A DNA stretch of 64,000 nucleotides from Lepidodermella squamata (GCA_047495785.1 JBLDXI010000032.1:806001-870000), one strand, 5' to 3'; shown: positions 46,396-57,223, counted from the first letter of the stretch. The notes: generated by a model not told the origin, from the sequence alone. Translations and numbers: made by a program.

Positions 46396-47598
46396 CTACT
46401 CAGAATAGTTAATGGTTTGGTAGCGTGACATGAACTCACGCAGCTTGGACGAGGCAATGCTCTCAATAACAGCCGTCAGCTTAACGTTATCCACATGAAA
46501 TTCTTCATTCAGCAGTCTTTCATTAACCGCTGCTTCTTCGACGCTTTCGACAAATTTCATCGCCAAAGCGACCACCAGCATATACCAGTCAAATTTGTAG
46601 TGAGCTGGTAACCCAACCAGACGATGTGGGTAGTAACTATCAGTGGTTGAATGAATCACCTCACCGTTTGCGACACAGGAGTCGAAGTCCCCTAGAAACC
46701 AGTTTCCGTTGCAGTCCAAAAAAATGTTTTCACCTTTAACATCCATGTGAATATGTCCCGTCGAATGGATATAATTCAGTGCCTCTTCAATTTGTAAGGC
46801 GCCAGTGTACAAGTCATCCAGACGGCCAGGCGTCATCGAAGCACTTAGTGTCGAAGAGTATGAGTCCATCTGCAAGGCCTCAAACCGCCTGCTCTTTAAT
46901 GACACATAATTCGAATGCAGCAATTCAGCGATAAACTCGTTGTCTTCTCGAATACTGATGGGTGTGCAATGAACAAGATGCAAAGCTATCATCTCCTCTT
47001 TAGATTTATCACCAAAAATCGTTTGATAGGTTTCAATTTGACTTTTCTTGGCCACTTTTAAAATAATCGGTTTCATCCCCAAAAAACCTTTGAAAATGTG
47101 ATTTGGATAGCTCGGATCGAGGTTTTCACCAATGTATATACCAAACGATTCTCTCAGCAGATTTCGAGTAGAAGATCTGGGAAGCCTTGCAGCATTCTCA
47201 TACAGGTTCACTGAACCTGCTGGGTCTGAAGCAGCTACAGTAAGGTTAATCGCATATTTTTCTAATATAACACGAATCACATGGTCACTGGGACGGTGAA
47301 TGCCGCCCTTCTTCAACGCGTCACGAAACATTGGAACATAAGCAGAGGGTGGGGCTAAATACATTAAATTCTTTACAGGCAAATTGACATTGAACCAAAG
47401 AGACTAACCTGGAAGTGAAGGTTGAGGAGGAGGTAGAAGTGGCCCTGATGACGGATGCAGGCCAATGGGATGCAGACAGTAGTCTTCCTGGCATCTTCTG
47501 TCACCATCGAATAGTTCAGTCTCGCCTCTAGTAATACCACATTCACACTGCTCTCCATTGGTTTGCTTCCCTCTACATAGCGTTGTGATCGTACTCAT
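46396..47598 (-). CDS. Divergent protein-kinase-like protein
   Basis: Two exons on the minus strand, 47409-47598 and 46396-47354, 382 aa. The N-terminal 45 residues form a Cys/His-rich, zinc-ribbon-like block (LCRGKQTNGEQCEC, then CQEDYCLHPIGLH), followed by a Pro-rich linker. The kinase-like core has a candidate ATP-binding lysine in PIILKVAKK, a catalytic loop HIHMDVKGENIFLDCNGNW (H-x-D-x-K-x2-N) and a metal-binding motif FLGDFDSCV, in which the Gly of DFG is replaced by Asp. No clear APE motif follows. Key catalytic residues are kept, so activity is possible. The family is not one I can name; it resembles lineage-expanded kinases of fungi and protists more than metazoan signalling kinases. 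An upstream exon may exist, since the frame stays open to 47721. Confidence 0.65.
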
Positions 47599-48926
47599 AT
47601 CTCCTAACTCCAGGAAAGTATATTTTGAAACGCCTGAAGAATAATGGAAAGAGATTAGTGATCTGTAAAGTGCAATAATCGCTAACAAGTAAGCATTTTC
47701 CCATCTCATACGATTCAACAAGTGATTCTTTTAATATATTCACTGAAGGAAAAAGGTCAAAATTGCAGCTAAAAACGCAAAATTCGCTAGATGATAGGCC
47801 ACATTGAATTGCGCGTTGAAGCTGATTACCCACGGGATATAAGACAGCAGTCTGGCAGTAAGGGGTGGCCTTGTGGATAATACGGGCTTTCACCAAATAA
47901 AAATAAATCTATACGTAACGGCACGGTCGTTCTTCCGAAGACCTGTAGTTGGCTTTGACTGAGGATGACGGAAAAGAAGTCGTTCGAAGTTCGAAGTTTC
48001 TTCTAAGCATTAGACCACATCAGAGCATGGTCACGATATTCAGCGGTGGCTGCGGGCCTATCCGTGCCAGAAGCTGGAAATAAAAAGTCGCATCGGATCA
48101 GCGAAATACCATAAGCTAAAAATCGAAAAGAAGCGACTGCACGTTTGAGTTACCGGTTCCGCTCGGCAAGTTGTTTGTAGTGAGCCGTCACTAGAGACGC
48201 TAAGAAATTCATACCTAACAGCAAATTGTTTCCACATTTAAAAATATAAAAATCGTAAATCCCCAAAATCGACAATAAAAAGTGGAAAGGGTATTATCAT
48301 AATTTTAATTTTTTAATTTTTCGCGCGCTTGCGCGCTTGAGCTCTACGCCAAACCATAGTCTACCATGGCCGAGACAGATAAATTGCCATGGCTTTTCAT
48401 CGTCATCGCCAACCATGCCCGAGCGTTGTATGAAGTAAGGGGTAGGGGATATCGTACCTCGTACCTCCAGCTCGGGAGGTCCAAACCCGAAAAACCCTTT
48501 GTTCCGGAACTTCGGGGCCGATGATACCCGAAAGTACCCCTTAGCCCGAGGATCCTACTTTGTACACTGCCGCAATCCTGCATGGGTGGGATTATTTGTG
48601 CTTCACGAAGAAAATTGGATTACCATGTGACAAGTGATAATTTTTCACGTTTTTTACATGCTGTGTCGACCAATTTCTTTCAGTGTGGCCTCGCTATGCC
48701 AAATTATTACAGGATGAAGTCTATATCCCACCGCGCCAAAGATACTGCTCGTTTTAATGGTGAATTACCCCCAGCTTTAATTATTTCAACATTTTATTAT
48801 TTATTTCACTGTTTAATGCCACTAAGAATAAAACGCATTAAAAGTTACTGGCAATAAAAATCGTGCCTGTGGCTTAACATCAGTCATCCTAAAAATATCG
48901 GCGGTTCGATTTAGGCAGATGGCTTT
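47599..48926. other. Intergenic region
   Basis: Holds the presumed kinase-gene promoter and the 3' flank of the next minus-strand gene. Small frames on both strands have no recognisable content. Confidence 0.5.
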
Positions 48927-49262
48927 TTAGCCGAAAATCGGTCGAACATTTAATCCTTTTTGAACATATCGCGCTTCGTTGCCGCCTCGAGGTGCAAAAC
49001 GGCGCTTTTGCCGCCCATCCGCGCCAGCCGATGTGATGGCAATCGAATGCGGCTTCTGCTTAGACCGCATCCATGAATTGCCACCGAAAAAGAACCCACG
49101 CTTAGCTGCAATCGGAATCAATTCCTCGCCAGAAGAGGGCGCCGAGTCTTCCTCGGACGACTCGTAGACACTGTCATCATGCAGATGATATCTCGCGGAG
49201 CATTGCTCGAAAAATGCCAGCAAAAAGATTGCGAAAGCGACAGTTAAAATTAGCCTTTGCAT
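48927..49262 (-). CDS. Peptide-precursor-like secreted protein ending VRPIFG
   Basis: Intronless, 111 aa from the ATG at 49262, chosen because it directly begins a signal peptide (LILTVAFAIFLLAFFEQCSA); an upstream in-frame Met would precede it by 21 residues. The prosegment is acidic and Ser-rich (SSEEDSAPSSGEE). Possible basic cleavage sites follow (AKR, QKRR). The protein ends GLNVRPIFG: a C-terminal Gly is the classic amidation donor. The neighbouring gene at 49552 ends in nearly the same motif. A role as a neuropeptide or hormone precursor is inferred from this architecture. No known family is recognised. Confidence 0.6.
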   Translation of the reverse strand: MQRLILTVAFAIFLLAFFEQCSARYHLHDDSVYESSEEDSAPSSGEELIPIAAKRGFFFGGNSWMRSKQKPHSIAITSAGADGRQKRRFAPRGGNEARYVQKGLNVRPIFG

Positions 49263-49551
49263 TGCACTAATTTTTCGCGAATCAAAAGAAGCGAAATGTG
49301 GGAAAAATGCTAATTTTTTGCTCATTTTGTATCAAAATCACGCCTTATTGAGAGAGACACTTCCTTCCGCACAGGGTGGCCAAAAAACACTCGAAAAATA
49401 ACGTCGCATTATTTTTACTTTCTATGCATATTTCTTATGGCAACATGGATTCGAGATGATTGAAAAGTTCAACTTGAGTAAAATTATATCACAAGAACAA
49501 CCCACGCAATCAGCAATTTTTCAGGTGTTTATATACAAAAAATCACATGTT

Positions 49552-49920
49552 CTACTTCTTGCCGTAGATAGGCCTAACAAGCAGGCCTAGTTGAACGACC
49601 TCTTCAATCGGCCGAGGGCGGCGGCCACTTTTAGCGAAAATTCTCGCTTTTTTCGCCCGTTTTCGCACCAAATCTTGGTCGCTGAGCTTGTTTTGACCCG
49701 CAATGCTGTTGAGCCATTGAAGCAGATTGCTCGTTTTGTTGCTGAACGGGTTCCTCCCAACCTCAACATCAGGCTCTTCAGTGGTCGCTAGTAGAGAAAT
49801 CGACGATGCCTTTCGTTGTTCCTTTGAATGGCTGCCATCTTCGGCGATAACGCTAGTCAGACCGAGGAAGGGTAGTAAAGAGTAAATGACAAGCATTGTC
49901 CGAATAGTTTTGATGTGCAT
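49552..49920 (-). CDS. Peptide-precursor-like secreted protein ending VRPIYGKK
   Basis: Intronless, 122 aa, same strand and 289 bp from the VRPIFG gene. A signal peptide (MLVIYSLLPFLGLTSVIA) is followed by a prosegment rich in Ser, Glu and Asn, then a basic stretch (RKRAKKARIFAKSGRR) with several furin- or dibasic-type sites. The last 22 residues run from PRPIEEVVQLG to LLVRPIYGKK. Cleavage at GRR, trimming of the C-terminal KK and amidation at Gly would give a peptide of about 19 residues ending VRPIY-amide. Shared GLxVRPI(F/Y)G ends suggest an old tandem duplication. The receptor and function are unknown, and the processing is inferred. Confidence 0.65.
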   Translation of the reverse strand: MHIKTIRTMLVIYSLLPFLGLTSVIAEDGSHSKEQRKASSISLLATTEEPDVEVGRNPFSNKTSNLLQWLNSIAGQNKLSDQDLVRKRAKKARIFAKSGRRPRPIEEVVQLGLLVRPIYGKK

Positions 49921-51061
49921 ATCAAGCTGATTGTTAACCGCATGTGTTTCACAGGCTGTTTTATAGACCGGGGTTACTCATACCGGTGTCCAGGCGCCAT
50001 GGTACAATTTACCACTTGTTGCTATGGAATCCGCGGTTATTATTCATGCTGTGGTGTTGAACATTTCCGGCTCCTACAAAATAACATAGTGTTAGTAAGA
50101 AATAATCGATGATGACTCAGCAATTAACTGACTTGCCGTGAGTAAGGGATATGTTTTAGCTTATTTAATAGCTCAACCTCCGAAAATCTTTGAATTTCAA
50201 TATAAATGCAGAAATGCTGATATTGCCACTCAAATCGAATATGATCAGACTCGTTTTGTAAACAAGCTAACTGATCCTGAGTAGTGTCTAACTGAGCGGA
50301 GCATCATCTATCTTTAAAATTCTGTAAAAGCCGTTTAATTCGATCCGCCACATCCTATTACAGTCAGAATCCTTCATAAAACGCATCGTGAAAAAGTTCC
50401 ACCAACCCTTATCTTGGCTCTACTAACCCTTTTATGCACGATTATCATCGTATTTCAGATGGCGGTGTAATTGATAATTTATTTAATTAAAAAATAACAC
50501 GAAATAGCAGTTGTCATCAAGGTTTGCGTTAGTGAAATTAGTGCGCATTTTATTTTTGTATGTTTAGCCCAGTAATTAGCGGTCGGTGGTCTTCTTGGGA
50601 TCTTGCATTTTTTGAACTGGGCACCAACTTGGCTTCTATAGCGCTCTACTATGTGTACGAATGTCTCATTTTCAAAGCGACGAGCGTGTATGAAACAGAT
50701 GGAAAATAAGTTGAACAAAGACAGAAAATTTGACCCAGTTCAAATTTTTTCGAAATAACGCAATGACAGTGTGTAGGACATCAAATTTTAGGACAGAATG
50801 CAATTTTATTTTTATTTTCGAAGATGGACACATCTAACTTTTGTATAATTAGGTGATTATAAAAGCGCTTTTTCATCGTGATGGACGTATGATATGTCAG
50901 TCAAGGCGCAGGTCATCAAAAGTTACTCTACTCAAATATTACATGTTACCACGGATTTGTATTCGTCATGCTTCGTTAGCCAATTTTCAACGCCCCTCCC
51001 ATTCCGAATTCTCAATATCAGGACACAGACTTGAATCTCAGTGAAGCGAGGGTGCGAGTTG
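49921..51061. other. Intergenic region with conserved upstream block of small gene 1
   Basis: The part from about 50470 matches, imperfectly, the region upstream of small gene 2 (from about 52800). It includes TGTACGAATGTCTCA at about 50650-50670, present upstream of all three small genes. It probably holds shared control elements. Confidence 0.6.
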
Positions 51062-51069
51062 TATAAAAG
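51062..51069 (+). promoter_or_regulatory. TATA box of small gene 1
   Basis: TATAAAAG in the context GTTGTATAAAAGAT, 57 bp before the ATG. The same context and similar spacing recur in the other two copies. Confidence 0.75.
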
Positions 51070-51126
51070 ATAGCTAGTTCCAGCACGTTTAAATATTTGT
51101 TACCGGTATTTTATTCACTGAAAATT

Positions 51127-51375
51127 ATGGCTTATTTAATGAAAGTTTTCAACCGCAGGAAGGCCATTCGGCAAATGCCTTTGATTGTAGAAGAAAACTG
51201 TCTTCATCTTTGTCGATCAGATATGGATTTGGCGAACGTCAACAGCATGCCTAAAGGTGAACTCGAGCGATTAGCCAGCAACTGTTTCGCAACGATCAAC
51301 TTACTGTCGACTTTGGTTCAACAACAAGAAGCGAAAAATCAACCTGTCACCCTTAATGACAAGATCAAGATGTAA
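51127..51375 (+). CDS. Small tandem-family protein, copy 1
   Basis: Intronless, 82 aa, no signal peptide or membrane segment. The N-terminus is basic and amphipathic (YLMKVFNRRKAIRQMP), followed by an acidic Cys-containing strip (VEENCLHLC), the invariant core NVNSMPKGELERLASNCFA, and a predicted helix (INLLSTLVQQQEAKNQ). I do not recognise the family. Three copies share both the protein and about 600 bp of 5' flank, with a TATA box and AATAAA-bearing 3' ends. Short, intronless, TATA-driven genes in a tandem cluster usually encode rapidly induced regulators, but that role is inferred. Confidence 0.7.
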   Translation: MAYLMKVFNRRKAIRQMPLIVEENCLHLCRSDMDLANVNSMPKGELERLASNCFATINLLSTLVQQQEAKNQPVTLNDKIKM

Positions 51376-53516
51376 TCCATGAAAACAATAAACCTTCTTA
51401 ACAATAAAAAGCTGAAGCTGCTAATAGGTTTTAGGGTGCAATCTTTCATCTTTCATACATTCTTTTATTCTCATGAAATTCGAGCAAAAACGTGGAAACT
51501 TGCCGCGGATGATTTTTCTATTTATAAAAAGCATTCCGAAATCGCAGTCAATTTTCTCCGCTTGAAAATGGTTAATGCTGACGTCCATTCAACAACTGCC
51601 CAATTTGTCTTGTGCCTGAAATCCTATCATGGCCTACGATTTATATGCTTGAAGCTAATTTTAATTGAAATTCCAAAATTCCGAAGTAAATTCCGTTGGC
51701 CGACATTAGCCTATCACCGACCCGCTTACTTATGCTAATAGCCCAATGGAAGAAATAGACCAGCAGATCACCTGGCACCCTTGGCGTTACAACCCTTCTC
51801 TTGTGAGTAATCGGTGTATATGATCTACTGTATATAACGATTAAGAAGGTTCTGCCTGGTAATTTTATCAACCAATTAACCCCTGCCTTATATACGAGAC
51901 CCGCCTTACGGCCTCCAAACCGCTAAAAGGTAACCTGTTACATTTTGTGTTCCCGTGATTATGCGATTTTTCCCTGAATCTATCAAAAAAAATTGCGACG
52001 TACTGATGTTAGCGACATGTTAGCTGCAATCCCCCGGCAACAAGTGGGCCCGGCAAACGACAACGAACGTCCAGAGTTTTGATTTATTGAGCTGAATTCC
52101 AGAGCTTAAATTTTCATTGAAAAACGAGTTTCTTTTCCTACGGTAAGGCGGCGACCTTAAACAAGTTGGCATTATCAACAGGTTGCGGGGTACTGATGAC
52201 GACTCGGATGATTCGATCGGGTTTATTGTTGAATGGTGTTTCCATAGCTTATCTGCAAATTCATCACTGAAAAGGCTGGAATCGGAGCCGCGTGAGCAGG
52301 ACTAAGATTTTGCTTAGAAATTTTGAAATAATGTGAGAGGGTTTCTATTATAGGGCTCGATATTTTCCAACATACTCAACACACAAAAAACGTCGAAATT
52401 ACGATAATATAAGGATAACGACAGTAAATTTGGCGAAATGATGATTGCCCGTCTGATCCGCGGTTCAGGGTTATTCATAGCCGTTTGAAAAAAACATGAG
52501 TAAAATTTGAGAAATGGTTAACTTTTGTCAAAATTGTACCGGCTGTCAAACTTTTACCCTAATGTTGTTAGCTCGATTTCCATATTAAAATCGTTTTCAG
52601 AAACCACCTCTGTGAGGAGATACGGAGGGGTAATTTTCAATGCTTCTCATAGAAAAAAACAACTGCCAAAAAATCGAATCGAATAGAAAAAATAATTGGA
52701 TAGATATCCTTTAACTAGAAGAGGAATATTTCGCGTATTTTTACAGAATTTTTTATTAAAGGTTCAGGTAGGTCAGCAGGTTCAAAAACTGTTGCCACAG
52801 TTGATAATTTGTTTAATTTTTAAAATAATACGGAATAGCTAATATATTAACGCTGTTATAAAGCTAAAATAGCGAAATTATCGCGAATTTCGTTTCCATT
52901 TTAAGCGCCGTATTTAGCGCAAATGTCGGTGATCTTATTTGGATCTTGCACTTATCACTTATCAACTGACTTATCAACTTGGCTTTTATTACGCTCTGCA
53001 GTGTGTACGAATGTCTCACTTTTCAAGGTGACGATATGGTGTCTGTGTCTGTGTCCTTTTGAAATACCGCATTGATAAATTGTAAAAATTTAAATTTTGT
53101 TAGGTTTAGGGATGAATGCAATTTTTTATTTAGCTATTTTTGGAGATGGATACATTGTTGTCATCATTATTATCTGACGTCTCTATACCGATTAATAAGT
53201 CTGTTTATGTAATTCAATCAATCATAATAGGTTGATAAATTAACTGTTAACTTGGTACACATTGGCAATGCACGAATTTAGAACAAAAATCAAACTTTTA
53301 TAATTAGGTGGTCGACATAAAAGCGTCCGCCTTTGGTCATGATGGCCATGTATGTCAACAATGATTAAGCGGGTCATCGAAACTTACTTTATTCACATAT
53401 TACCACGGATTTGTATTCGCCACGCTTGATTAACCAATTTTCAACGCCCCTCCCATTCCTAATTCTCAATATGAGGATGTCAGACCTGAATGTCGGAGCG
53501 GTTATTCTGTGGGTTG
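51376..53516. other. Spacer between small genes 1 and 2
   Basis: Starts with the 3' end of copy 1 (AATAAA around 51387 and 51404). From about 52790 it carries the duplicated upstream block of copy 2. No other gene seen. Confidence 0.6.
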
Positions 53517-53524
53517 TATAAAAG
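53517..53524 (+). promoter_or_regulatory. TATA box of small gene 2
   Basis: TATAAAAG in the context GGGTTGTATAAAAGATGG, 52 bp before the ATG. A conserved stretch including CCCCTCCCATTCC lies about 70 bp further upstream, as in copy 1. Confidence 0.75.
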
Positions 53525-53576
53525 ATGGCCAATCCTAGCACGGTCGAATATTTCTTCATTTTTTCACCACAAAAAA

Positions 53577-53801
53577 ATGGATTATTTAATGAAAGTTTTC
53601 AACCGCAGGAAGGCCATTCGGCAAATGCCTTTGATTTCAGAAGAAAATTGCCTTCATCATTGTCAACCAGATATGGATTTGGCAAACGTCAACAGCATGC
53701 CTAAAGGTGAACTCGAGCGATTAGCCAGCAACTGTTTCGCAACGATCAACTTACTGTCAACTTTGGTTCAACAACAAGAAGCTATTAAAACCAACTTGTA
53801 A
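53577..53801 (+). CDS. Small tandem-family protein, copy 2
   Basis: Intronless, 74 aa. Nearly identical to copy 1 up to LVQQQEA, including the basic amphipathic start (MDYLMKVFNRRKAIRQMP) and the core NVNSMPKGELERLASNCFA. The C-terminus differs through small indels and ends early (IKTNL), losing the NQPVTLNDKIK tail that copies 1 and 3 share. The nucleotide sequence after the stop still resembles that tail, so the shortening is recent. Confidence 0.7.
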   Translation: MDYLMKVFNRRKAIRQMPLISEENCLHHCQPDMDLANVNSMPKGELERLASNCFATINLLSTLVQQQEAIKTNL

Positions 53802-54872
53802 CAGATTTGACAAGATCAATGTGTGCTCTATGAAAGCAATAAACCTTCTTAACAATAAAAAGCTGAAGCTGCTCATAGGTTTTAGATCATATATTTCATA
53901 CATATTTTTCCCTTGAAATGTGTGCAATTACGTGAAAAAGTGCCGGATGACTACATAGGTAGTTTTCGGTTCATAAAAAGCATCTCTCAGGAATTCCGAA
54001 ATCGCAGTCAATTTTCTCGGCTTAAAAATGGTTACTGGTGAAACTTGATATAGCCCTAGCCTTAAACCTGAACCCTAACCCCAAGTATTTTACCTGCCCC
54101 GACCTCTAATCATCGTTTCGCTAAAATTTACCATCAAAGAATTTGTACGGGGTGAATATCATTCAATTTCTTCCTCTCGCTTCTTCCTTGAATATAGAAT
54201 AAAAATAACAGAAAAATAAGTTCGCGCCTTTCTAGATCCCGATGAAATTTAGGTTGAAAAGGTGCTAATGCTAATGAAATAGAGTGGATTTGAGCTATAA
54301 TAACCATTATTTTATTCAATTCACCACAAATAAATTTCAAGCTTCCGAAAATTCGGCTCGTAAAACTTTGTACGAATGTCTCATTTTTTAAGGTGGCCTG
54401 AAAGAGAAGAAGCTCAAGCTTTGTCGCTGTTTTTCCATAATTTAGCGCACTGACATTGTAGGAAATCATACTTTTTAGGGCTGCGAATTTCTGTTTATAA
54501 TTTTTGAAGATGGACACATTTTTTTCTTAATTAGGTATCTGTCGTCTAGACCGTTACATTAGTCTGTTTATGAAAGTAAATTAACTTAAATGAGGCTAAT
54601 CAATTGATTTTTAATGAAAAATCGCAATTGTACTACTTGTACTCGTAAATATGGTGGTCATAGGTGTCTTTTCATCATGATGGCCGTGATTGTCACTGAT
54701 TAGGCGCGTCACCATGAGTTACTTAATATTCTATATTCACTATATTCACCACGGGTTTGTATCCGCCACGCTTGATTAACCCATTTTTAACACCCTTCAA
54801 TTCCTATTCTCATTATCAGAATTCCAGACTTGTATGTCAGTGGGGACAAGGCTGTTGTTTACAGACGGGTTG
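53802..54872. other. Spacer between small genes 2 and 3
   Basis: Contains the 3' end of copy 2 and, from about 54360, the conserved upstream block of copy 3 (GTACGAATGTCTCATTTTT and a TTTGTATCCGCCACGCTTG block). No other gene seen. Confidence 0.6.
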
Positions 54873-54880
54873 TATAAAAG
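54873..54880 (+). promoter_or_regulatory. TATA box of small gene 3
   Basis: TATAAAAG in the context GGGTTGTATAAAAGATG, 56 bp before the ATG. Confidence 0.75.
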
Positions 54881-54936
54881 ATGTAAAAAAGATCCGAGCC
54901 CGGTAGAATATTTCTTCATTTTTTTCACAACAAACA

Positions 54937-55179
54937 ATGGATTATTTAATGAAAATATTCAGCCGTATGAAGGCCAGTCGGCAAATGCCTTTGATTTTAG
55001 AAGAAAATTGCCTTCATCTTCGCCAAACAGATATGGCCAACGTCAACAGCATGCCTAAAGGTGATCTCGAGCAGTTAGCCAGCAACTGTTTCGCAACGAT
55101 CAACTTACTGTCGACTTTGGTTCAACGAGAAGAAGCGAAAAATCAACCTGTAACCCTTAATGACAAGATCAAGGCGTGA
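54937..55179 (+). CDS. Small tandem-family protein, copy 3
   Basis: Intronless, 80 aa, the most divergent of the three. The N-terminus is MDYLMKIFSRMKASRQMP, the core keeps NVNSMPKGDLEQLASNCFA, and the helix INLLSTLVQREEAKNQ plus the VTLNDKIKA tail match copy 1. Two residues (DL) before the core are missing. The conserved core against changing flanks suggests the central NSMPKG(E/D)LE segment is the functional part. Confidence 0.7.
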   Translation: MDYLMKIFSRMKASRQMPLILEENCLHLRQTDMANVNSMPKGDLEQLASNCFATINLLSTLVQREEAKNQPVTLNDKIKA

Positions 55180-55787
55180 TTCATGATAATAATAAACCTT
55201 CTTATTAACAATAAAGATGAAGCTGCTATTGATTTTGATTTGAATTATTTATTATTTGAGCACTTGTGGTTAAAGTATAATCCAATCTTTTGACCAGGGA
55301 AGTCCAAATCGATTTCAGCCTTATTCAATGAGTTAGCTCATGGCATCGACCTTTATCATCGATTTGCTATAGAGATGAGGCTCGGATTCGCTTTGAAACC
55401 CTTGGATAATTCGATTTTGGGCTTATTTATAAAACACCTTTTATCAATAGTTGCTTATTCTCATTTGCTTATTCAAAATTTGAGATCAGCTGTGCGTCCC
55501 ACTTCTCCTAGTGTTTCAATTTCTCCATTATTTGTTTCTGTAGAATAAAAAATAGCAGAAAATGAGCTCGTGCCCCTCTAGACCCCATGGTATGTGGGTC
55601 GAAAAATTCTAGATGCAAGCGTAATAGAGTGTATTCTATATGTATCATGTTTAAGAAATTTCCAACATTTTCATTTGCTAGAAAAAATTGTTTTCAGGCT
55701 ACCATCGACTTCGACCTTCGACGATCTTTTTTCATTACAATTATTCGGAATTTCAGAATTAGGTATCTGTTACATAGGCACGTTATT
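55180..55787. other. Intergenic region
   Basis: 3' end of small gene 3 and 5' flank of the membrane-protein gene. An acceptor-like GGAATTTCAG at 55747-55756 lies 31 nt before the downstream ATG. Confidence 0.55.
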
Positions 55788-56246
55788 ATGGAATTGTCCG
55801 GCAGGAACTGGTTTGGGATACTACAAGGCGTTGTTGGCGCAGCAGTTTTCATACTGGCCTACTCATCGGTCTCGCCGATCAAGCGATACTTGCCATACAA
55901 ACATCGCCTGGGTATCTTTATCGTGTGCTTAGCCGGTGGAGTCTATTGCGGTTTCGGTTACTGCCCAGGCCAAAGCATGACGCACTTCGCACTGCAAGTG
56001 GCAAGTACGTTCGCCTTATTCGTTCTTTCAATGTACACCCATTCGCTGTACATGCTAAAACCGAAACGGCAAGACGATGTTGGAAAGTTGATATGCTGTG
56101 GTTTGCTGTTTCACGGTTTCTGGGACTTCATGTTACATTCCGGAATTCAGCCCTGGGATACATCGGTCGACACGTCCATCTACGCCCCTGGTTGTCTCTT
56201 CTTTGACGTTATCGTTGGACTGTGGTACTACAACTCGACGGATTAA
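55788..56246 (+). CDS. DUF6010-like small membrane protein
   Basis: Intronless, 152 aa, with four hydrophobic segments: GVVGAAVFILAYSSV, RLGIFIVCLAGGVYCGF, FALQVASTFALFVLSMYTH and the C-terminal LFFDVIVGLWYY. The pattern LLFHGFWDFMLH followed by APGCLFFDVIVGLWYY recalls bacterial and fungal DUF6010 proteins, in which an H..WD motif precedes a C..D..IALW end. That match is from memory and moderate. The start at 55788 gives a normal leader; the frame is open further upstream but contains no homologous sequence. Function unknown. A patchy animal distribution would suggest horizontal transfer. Confidence 0.6.
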   Translation: MELSGRNWFGILQGVVGAAVFILAYSSVSPIKRYLPYKHRLGIFIVCLAGGVYCGFGYCPGQSMTHFALQVASTFALFVLSMYTHSLYMLKPKRQDDVGKLICCGLLFHGFWDFMLHSGIQPWDTSVDTSIYAPGCLFFDVIVGLWYYNSTD

Positions 56247-57223
56247 AATGCGAAGGCCGATTGATTACAAATTTGATGGGCAATGATGTTGTTTGCAAAT
56301 GCCATCAGAATATGGCGAAATTAGCTGTGAAAATAGACGATACAGGCGAATAAAAATTCAGGACAAAATTAGTCCAACCGAATAGAATACCGATAATTAC
56401 CGAACCTGATTCGGGTTCTTCCTGGTTTTCTCTGGTAAATTGAATTTTTCTGCAGTGAAATCGCAGATAATGGATTTGGAAATGCCCTTCGAAAATAAAT
56501 TTTCCGCAAATCTCTTGACGATAGGTGGATTTCAAAAGGTTCCAAGAATGTTCGCACTTCCAACAATGATTAAGCGGGCACAGTTGAAAATTGGGTTATT
56601 TTCCAAGCTTGAAATTCAATTTTTCAAGAATTTTTCATGCATTACACAACCATCGATAAAACCTTAGAAAATTGCATTTTCCAAGCTCTAAAATGCTTCG
56701 TCTGCTATAAACATAAAATTCACGCAATATTTGCAGTCCTCCAGTTTTTTCGATTATTGAAGTGATAAGAAACTTTTTCCGTGAAATGCGAAATATGGAA
56801 GTTTTGCCACAAAACGCAACCTTAAATCCAAAATCTGGATTTAGCCAGTGAAAACTTGCTGGACGAATCGAAACATGTTTCTCCGCGCTCTCAGAATTAC
56901 TGTATTTTCTCGAAATAGCGCGTCCTCAGCTCTTTGATCATCGAATAACAGCAATATCTGATGTCATGCAGGTGAATTGAATCATCCATAGCTAATAAAT
57001 TCCGAAATTGCCTCCGAGACACTGAAGTTTTTTGATCAAAGTCCAAAACGCGCATCTCAATGAAGTCCACTTATTCTTCATCAAATAAGTACAACAATTT
57101 ATTTCGACTCAATCGCACCGAGGGTCGGAAATTGCAGAAAAACTAAATAAATTCAATATGGTACACAGTTAATCACGTAGTTCTTTGAAGTACATCGGGT
57201 CAGTATCATTATTTGGCCCACGG
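56247..57223. other. Intergenic region, convergent 3' ends
   Basis: Between the 3' ends of the DUF6010-like gene and AIFM1. No supportable gene. Confidence 0.6.

Noticed and set aside
47573-47896. 107-codon frame upstream of the kinase-like gene as an extra exon
   Set aside because: No donor/acceptor pair with matching phase was found to join it to the exon at 47409-47598.
51127-55179. Small tandem family as relatives of insect Bearded-type Notch regulators
   Set aside because: Shared traits (short, intronless, clustered, basic amphipathic start) are suggestive, but I see no diagnostic motif alignment and no clear Su(H) sites, so homology is not claimed.
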